NCBI GenBank assembly: GCA_030077755.1
Contig: JAQJZZ010000010.1
Span: 6,178,645-6,242,644 of the forward strand
Reading direction: 5' to 3'
DNA: 64,000 nucleotides
Source: Filosporella fistucella
Taxonomy: Eukaryota > Ascomycota > Leotiomycetes > Helotiales
Shown here: piece by piece, positions 59,053 to 64,000 of the stretch
How the letters are laid out: every line of letters begins with the position of its first letter
Position numbering within the stretch: position 1 is the first letter of the stretch
Notes under the pieces: model-generated
What the model was told of the DNA's origin: nothing
The model's input: the letters and a program-made list of their open reading frames with translations, nothing else
Database searches by the model: none
Position numbers and translations under genes: made by a program

Positions 59053-62000
59053 ATGCCACTAAAGCTATCGCCGCGAGAAAGAAAGCGTTAAGCTATTAAG
59101 CGAATTTATTAATAGCGATAAAAAATCATAAACCGCGGTTAATAGCTTACTTTACCAAGCTCCTTTATTCCTACTATATTCCCTAAGCCACTAAGCCAAA
59201 ATATAATAGCATCTTCCTTATTTATTATAGCTCTTTTAAGCGGCGCTAAATCCATATCTTTAGTATTTAATACTTAATACTAGGTGAATTGCGATACCTT
59301 ATATCCTTAATATCTTTAGGCATTTAACTTACTTAATATATAAAGTCGAGTCCCTTAAGTAATAGGATGCTATAATCCACTAAGGTTAGGGTTATTATTT
59401 AGGCCGCTATAAGTAAATAATAATCCGAGTCTTAATAACTACTAAATAGACCTTAAGCAAACCTTAATTCCCCTTCCTATAATTCCTTATCTAGCTTTAT
59501 TATTAAAGCCCAAAGAAATATACTTTCCTCTCAGGTTGCTTACCCCTCCCTTTATCCGTGAAAATAATGAGCCAAATAGAAGCTACTCTAGCCCTCAATT
59601 CCTAAGTAATAACTCATAATCACGTAGCCCTCTATTATCTCATTATTCCAAGCAAATATATGGGCTATTAAATAGTAACTTGGTCTCGAGTAAAGATATT
59701 ATCCATTTATATATAAAATCCGAACCGAATTTTAATAATTTATACGCCTATTCGCTACCCGATACCAATCCGGGCCCGAATTACTAATAAAGCGCTAGGG
59801 ACATTAGCTCTAATAATAAATTAGCTTATATATTACCCGGGAGCGAGTAAGAGGAGACCCGATTTATTAAAGATAAAGAATAAGCCCTTAAAGACTAGCT
59901 ACTTAAGATGGATTTAAGGGGCAAAGAGAATAATAGGCCTAAGCTAGAGGAAGTTAAGGGGGACGGTGAGGTAGAGGAGATCGAGGTAGATAAAGAGGCG
60001 GAGGAAATTGAGGTAGATATCCCGCTTAAGCTTGCTTATCACTTAATATGCTTTTAAGGGTGCTTTATAGAAAAGCATGAAAAGATCGCGGATAAGCATT
60101 AAATTGACTTTAAATTACTTATTCTTAAATAATACTTAATTCTCTAAGAATATAATATATTAATTATAAGATGTGATTTGCCCGAACGGCTATTTAAGGC
60201 TAACCTGCTTATATATTCGGATTATAATGAAAATATTTCGCGAAGCTGGTTAATAGCATTTAAAGGCCTAGTCCACTTTATTACTCCGTAAATTAGGGTC
60301 CTAATAAGGAGCGATTAGGAATTAAGTAATATAGGGAGTAATAGTAAAGAGGAGCTGGATATATTAGAGCCCCTAATTCATTTGTGCCTATGCTGCTCCT
60401 AATATTAGATAGATTAGACCGAGGCTCGCTTTAATATTAATAGCTTTCTTGGGTTTACTCAAAGCCCGGCCTTTGCCAAATAAGGACTCCTTATTACATT
60501 TTACCCAAAGTTTAATGCTAACCTTTATATAAATCTCAAGTTATTTATAAGCGTGCTAAGGACTATAACTCGGGGCGAAAGAGTTATAAAATGGATTTGC
60601 AAGGTGCTATTATATAAAGTTCCGCACTATTATTAAGGGAGAGTGATTAGTCACGATAATATTAATATATTCTAGTTTTTCCCGCGCATATACGTATTAA
60701 ATTTTATAACCAGTTTCCCTAAAACCGATAAGAATATAAGCTATAGTTTATTATAGCTATGGACTAACTCGATCCTAATCCCGGCTCTATTTTATTATTA
60801 TTCGGGTTTAAATAAATAGCATTACCCCTTATCTTAGAGACATGCTTACCGGTAAGCGTTATTTTATTAGTGAACTAAACCTTTATTATTTAATAATAAA
60901 AGGGAATCGAAATACCGCGTACTTGCCTTATATTATCTTCTTTACCCTTTAGCGCTCGTTATAATTTAATAGGATATCTAGGAGCAATTGCTCCTCTTAC
61001 TGAATTAAATTTTCCGTAGCGCTTAGCTTTTTTTCTCGAGTAAAAATATTAAGATTTAATATTTTATATTAATAATCGCCAAAGCCTAGCAAGCGTTTAA
61101 TACTTCTCTTTCTAATGCTATAGACTTCACCTACTTATAGCGAGATAAGTGCTAGATTAATCTTAATAAAGAGACTATTTACTTAAATTATAAACTTAAT
61201 ACGCCTGTAGATAAAGGGATATTTAAAGCTAACTCGATGCTAATCACCTATTTACTCTATACCTATTATTAAGAGAGTTTTACACATTAGGCAGAATTAT
61301 TTAAAGGGAAAAGATTAGTGAAATCCAGACTTTATCTTATAGCTATGCTATGAAATATAAGTAATATGACCCTAGAAATGTTAAGATTAAGCAAGAAGCA
61401 GCTAGTTAGCTGGGTTTTATCGCAAAGCTATAATTCCATTAAGGAATTCTTTAATATAGCCAAAAATAAACCTTTTTCCTATAAATCTTTAAACCAAGTC
61501 GGTTAGGATAATGAGATTAGGAAGCTCCTATACCGGCTTGGGAAAGGTATATCCAAAAAGGCAATTAAGGGAATTCTCGAGGGATATTAATAAGATAAAG
61601 GATTCTTATATAATGCTATAACGGATAATAAAGGGCTATTATTTGGCTGCCGCGAAGAGCATCGCATCTTACTATTATTTATGGATTAATTAAAAGACCG
61701 CTTATAGATAATAAACGAGTAGGATATTATTCGGGACCGAGTAAATATAAATATGGCACATATTTGAGAGATAGTTATACCCGATTATATATGCTTTCTT
61801 TATCTTAATATTAATAAGTATATTTCTCTTTTAAAATGGCTTCGCACCCTAAATATCACTAGCCGCATTAGTTATAAGTATTATAAGTTAATAAATATGC
61901 TTATTTAAGCCTTATCATTTACCTTTGACTCCGGACTAATAAATATAGGCACCGAGATTTAAAAGATAGAATTTAAGCGATAGAGAAGCGGAGGGCAGGT

Positions 62001-63060
62001 TATTAATATGGGATTAGGCGATATTATAATAGCTTACGGGTATGCATGGTTTCCCTTATAAATAGATTAGGATCGGTTTTAATTCCTGCTAAAGTTTACT
62101 CGAAATCTGGCCTTTAATAATAATATGCTTCGCGAGATATATTAAGCTAACTAAAAGGTTATTAAGGATGCTAAGGAAGACCTAGCCTGACTTGAAGCTA
62201 TATTATCTTGGCTATAGTTATATTAATCGGATAATATATGTCTTAAGTGGATTTTAAGATATCTTTATCACATTTTAATAATAGCTTATTATAAGGAAGT
62301 CTTCCGTTATTAAAAGGATCTTATCCGGCCAGAATTTGAGGAAAAGGCTCTTTTAAGAAATATCCCCCTCTATTAGCAATTTATTCTTAGCCATTTTAGA
62401 CCCGAATTGATTAAGAAACTCCATATTATTAAGCCTTAACGGACGAAGATAAAGATAATAAAAGCTATTGCTAGCTATTTATAAGATCCTAATATAAAGG
62501 GCAAAAGTAATCTAATGCGGAAAGGATGGGAATTAGCACCATTCCGGGTCTTAGCTCGAAAAGTAAAAGAGTTACTCGAGTATTACTTAGGAAAAGAATA
62601 AATGAAAGATTTTTAAGAATCGATTAAGCGGTATTTTATTGCAACCTATTGGATCTTCCCGTAGCCGACTATTACCAAGTTTATTTAGCGCGGATATAAG
62701 AATACTATTTAGTGTTTTATAGTCTATTATTTACGTTTAGCATTCTTAAACTACTAGCCTAACGATAAAGCATTTCCCCTTAAATGGTTATTAAAGATTG
62801 CCTTAAGGATGCTAGATATATATAGACCACACGAAGATTATTACCTTATAGCAGAGGCTAAGGCCAATGAATGGATGCCGGACTGGCGACCTATAAACGG
62901 CTATAAAGGCCCGATTATGCTATACCTCATAGGCCCTAAGGAAATTATAGGGATCCCATATATGAGTAGCTTAATCGATATCTAAGATACCCTCGAGCGC
63001 TAATAGACCGAGATACGGGAAAAAATGGGTAATAAGGAGGAGGCGATTAAAATATTATAA
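59053..63060 (+). pseudogene. Very long RIP-degraded ORF of unknown family
   Basis: Starting at ATG 59053 (MPLKLSPRERKR) and clearest from about 61380 to 63060, the plus strand reads as one continuous coding-like sequence broken almost only by TAG/TAA. Recognisable stretches: LSKKQLVSWVLSQSYNSIKE, CREHRILLLFMD, RDRVNINMAHI, MGLGDIIIAYGYAWFPL, LAFNNNMLREIY, FRPELIKKLHIIKP, RKGWELAPFRVLARKVKELL, EAKANEWMPDWRPINGYKG, MLYLIGPKEIIGIPYMSSLI. It reads like a protein of more than 1000 residues. No transposase, RT or helicase motif is recognised. It may be a gene of a repeated element; a similar start recurs at 63940. Confidence 0.45.
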
Positions 63061-63939
63061 AGGAGCATATAAGGGGATATTATAATTATGCCCGTATACT
63101 TTCCTGGTTCTTTCTAATATAGGATAGATTATAAATAGATAGCCGATAAGCATTATCTCATTATAAATAAATTAGCTTATTGCAGCTTATTTATCTATTA
63201 TTAAACTTAATATAGAGTTCTATCCTAGGTTTAACCCTTACTTATTCCCTCTTAAATAAATAAAATCTTAATTATAATTATAGGGAAATACGGGCACGCG
63301 TATATATCAAGTATTAAAGGCAAAGTAGCTTATCTTCTTAAATCTTATACTTAAAAGCTATAAAAAAGGCAAGCTAAACATAAGTAAAAAGGATATTATT
63401 TAATAAACTTTGGGTAGCTTATCTCTTTTTACTTATATAAAATAATTAATCAAAGCCAAAGTCTTATTTAAAATATATTATTTATAAAAATTTATATTTA
63501 AAGATAAACTTTTAATTTAATTTTAAAAGTGAATTAATTAAATCATATCCTAAGAGGAAGGGACCTAGCTAGTTTATATAAACCCCCCCTTTTTCCTATT
63601 CTCTTAGATTTTCTTTTCTTTTAATATAACTTTTTTTTTAATAAGTTGCCTCCCTATTTAATTCCTATTCGCTCCACCCTTTCTCTAATAAGAAGTTGGA
63701 TTTGGGGACTAGCGAATAGGGAGCGAATCGCTTCTTATTCGGTCCACTCTTCTTCTAATTAAGAGTTGGATTAGGGGATTAGTAAATAGGGAGCGAATCG
63801 CCTCTTATTTACACTTTAATCATTACTTATTTGCCACCTATTTATTAGCTAACCATACGCTAATTACCCTCTAACCACATCCTACCTTACATTTCTTTTA
63901 AATTAAATTACTACCTATTTGTTACCTTACCATATTATT
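63061..63939. other. AT-rich spacer with promoter-like sequence
   Basis: TTTATATAAA at 63574-63583 followed by a C run and pyrimidine-rich sequence, then a tandem repeat, then the ATG at 63940. It parallels the arrangement before 59053. Confidence 0.4.
63667..63809. repeat. Two direct copies of a 70-nt unit
   Basis: The unit begins ATTCGCTCCACCC / ATTCGGTCCACTC and ends with GGGAGCGAATCGC; each unit contains the inverted pair TTCGCTCC and GGAGCGAA, so it can fold back on itself. Confidence 0.85.
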
Positions 63940-64000
63940 ATGCCACCCAAGTCGACCCCCCTTAAGGGAAAAAAGAGTATTATTATAAAGGTTATTAAGG
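63940..64000 (+). CDS. Start of a second gene like the one at 59053, cut by the window end
   Basis: ATG 63940 opens MPPKSTPLKGKKS, similar in pattern to MPLKLSPRERKR at 59053. Only 20 codons are visible, so this is tentative. Confidence 0.3.
   Translation, partial: MPPKSTPLKGKKSIIIKVIK

Overview
The window looks like a filamentous ascomycete chromosome (Pezizomycotina; a leotiomycete is my guess). Genes have short 44-55 nt GT..AG introns. GC-balanced gene blocks alternate with AT-rich blocks full of degraded retrotransposons, whose decay pattern (C to T at CpA; catalytic Asp to Asn; Gln/Trp to stop) is typical of repeat-induced point mutation (RIP). No rRNA, tRNA, CRISPR or bacterial feature was seen.

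Layout: 1-18700 is a gene block: a zinc-knuckle/Arg-Ser-rich protein with a frameshift in a tandem repeat, an Amt/MEP ammonium transporter behind a cluster of GATA sites, a CorA-type Mg transporter, a coiled-coil protein, a pseudogene with two in-frame TAGs, and a flavin monooxygenase. 19073-26987 is a complete but RIP-killed Ty3/gypsy chromovirus on the minus strand (two 191-bp LTRs, TAAAA target duplication). 27400-41250 is a second gene block: an NB-ARC (NLR) relic, a SAT4-type seven-helix membrane protein with eight exons, a broken HsbA-like secreted protein, a secreted aspartic protease, an uncharacterised membrane-tailed protein, and a protein with a trypsin-like domain. 41850-64000 is a nested transposon block: two direct copies of an old AT-rich gypsy fragment, one of them split by a much younger 11.55-kb LTR retrotransposon (44068-55622), then a long degraded ORF of unknown family.

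The young retrotransposon is the most interesting object. Besides gag, protease, RT, RNase H and integrase it carries two extra genes arranged divergently: an antisense Lys/Ser/Pro-rich ORF with its own TATA box, and an 842-codon sense ORF whose C-terminal half has the His-x-Asp ... His ... Arg spacing of a 2-oxoglutarate/Fe(II) dioxygenase. At least 22 in-frame TAG/TAA codons interrupt its sense ORFs without any frameshift other than the expected gag-pol shift. Where motifs allow a check they sit at Gln positions, and the only two LTR differences are also CpA to TpA. A GC-rich 14-base near-palindrome recurs exactly four times inside the element. I read this as light RIP of a recently active element that may carry a DNA- or RNA-modifying oxygenase.
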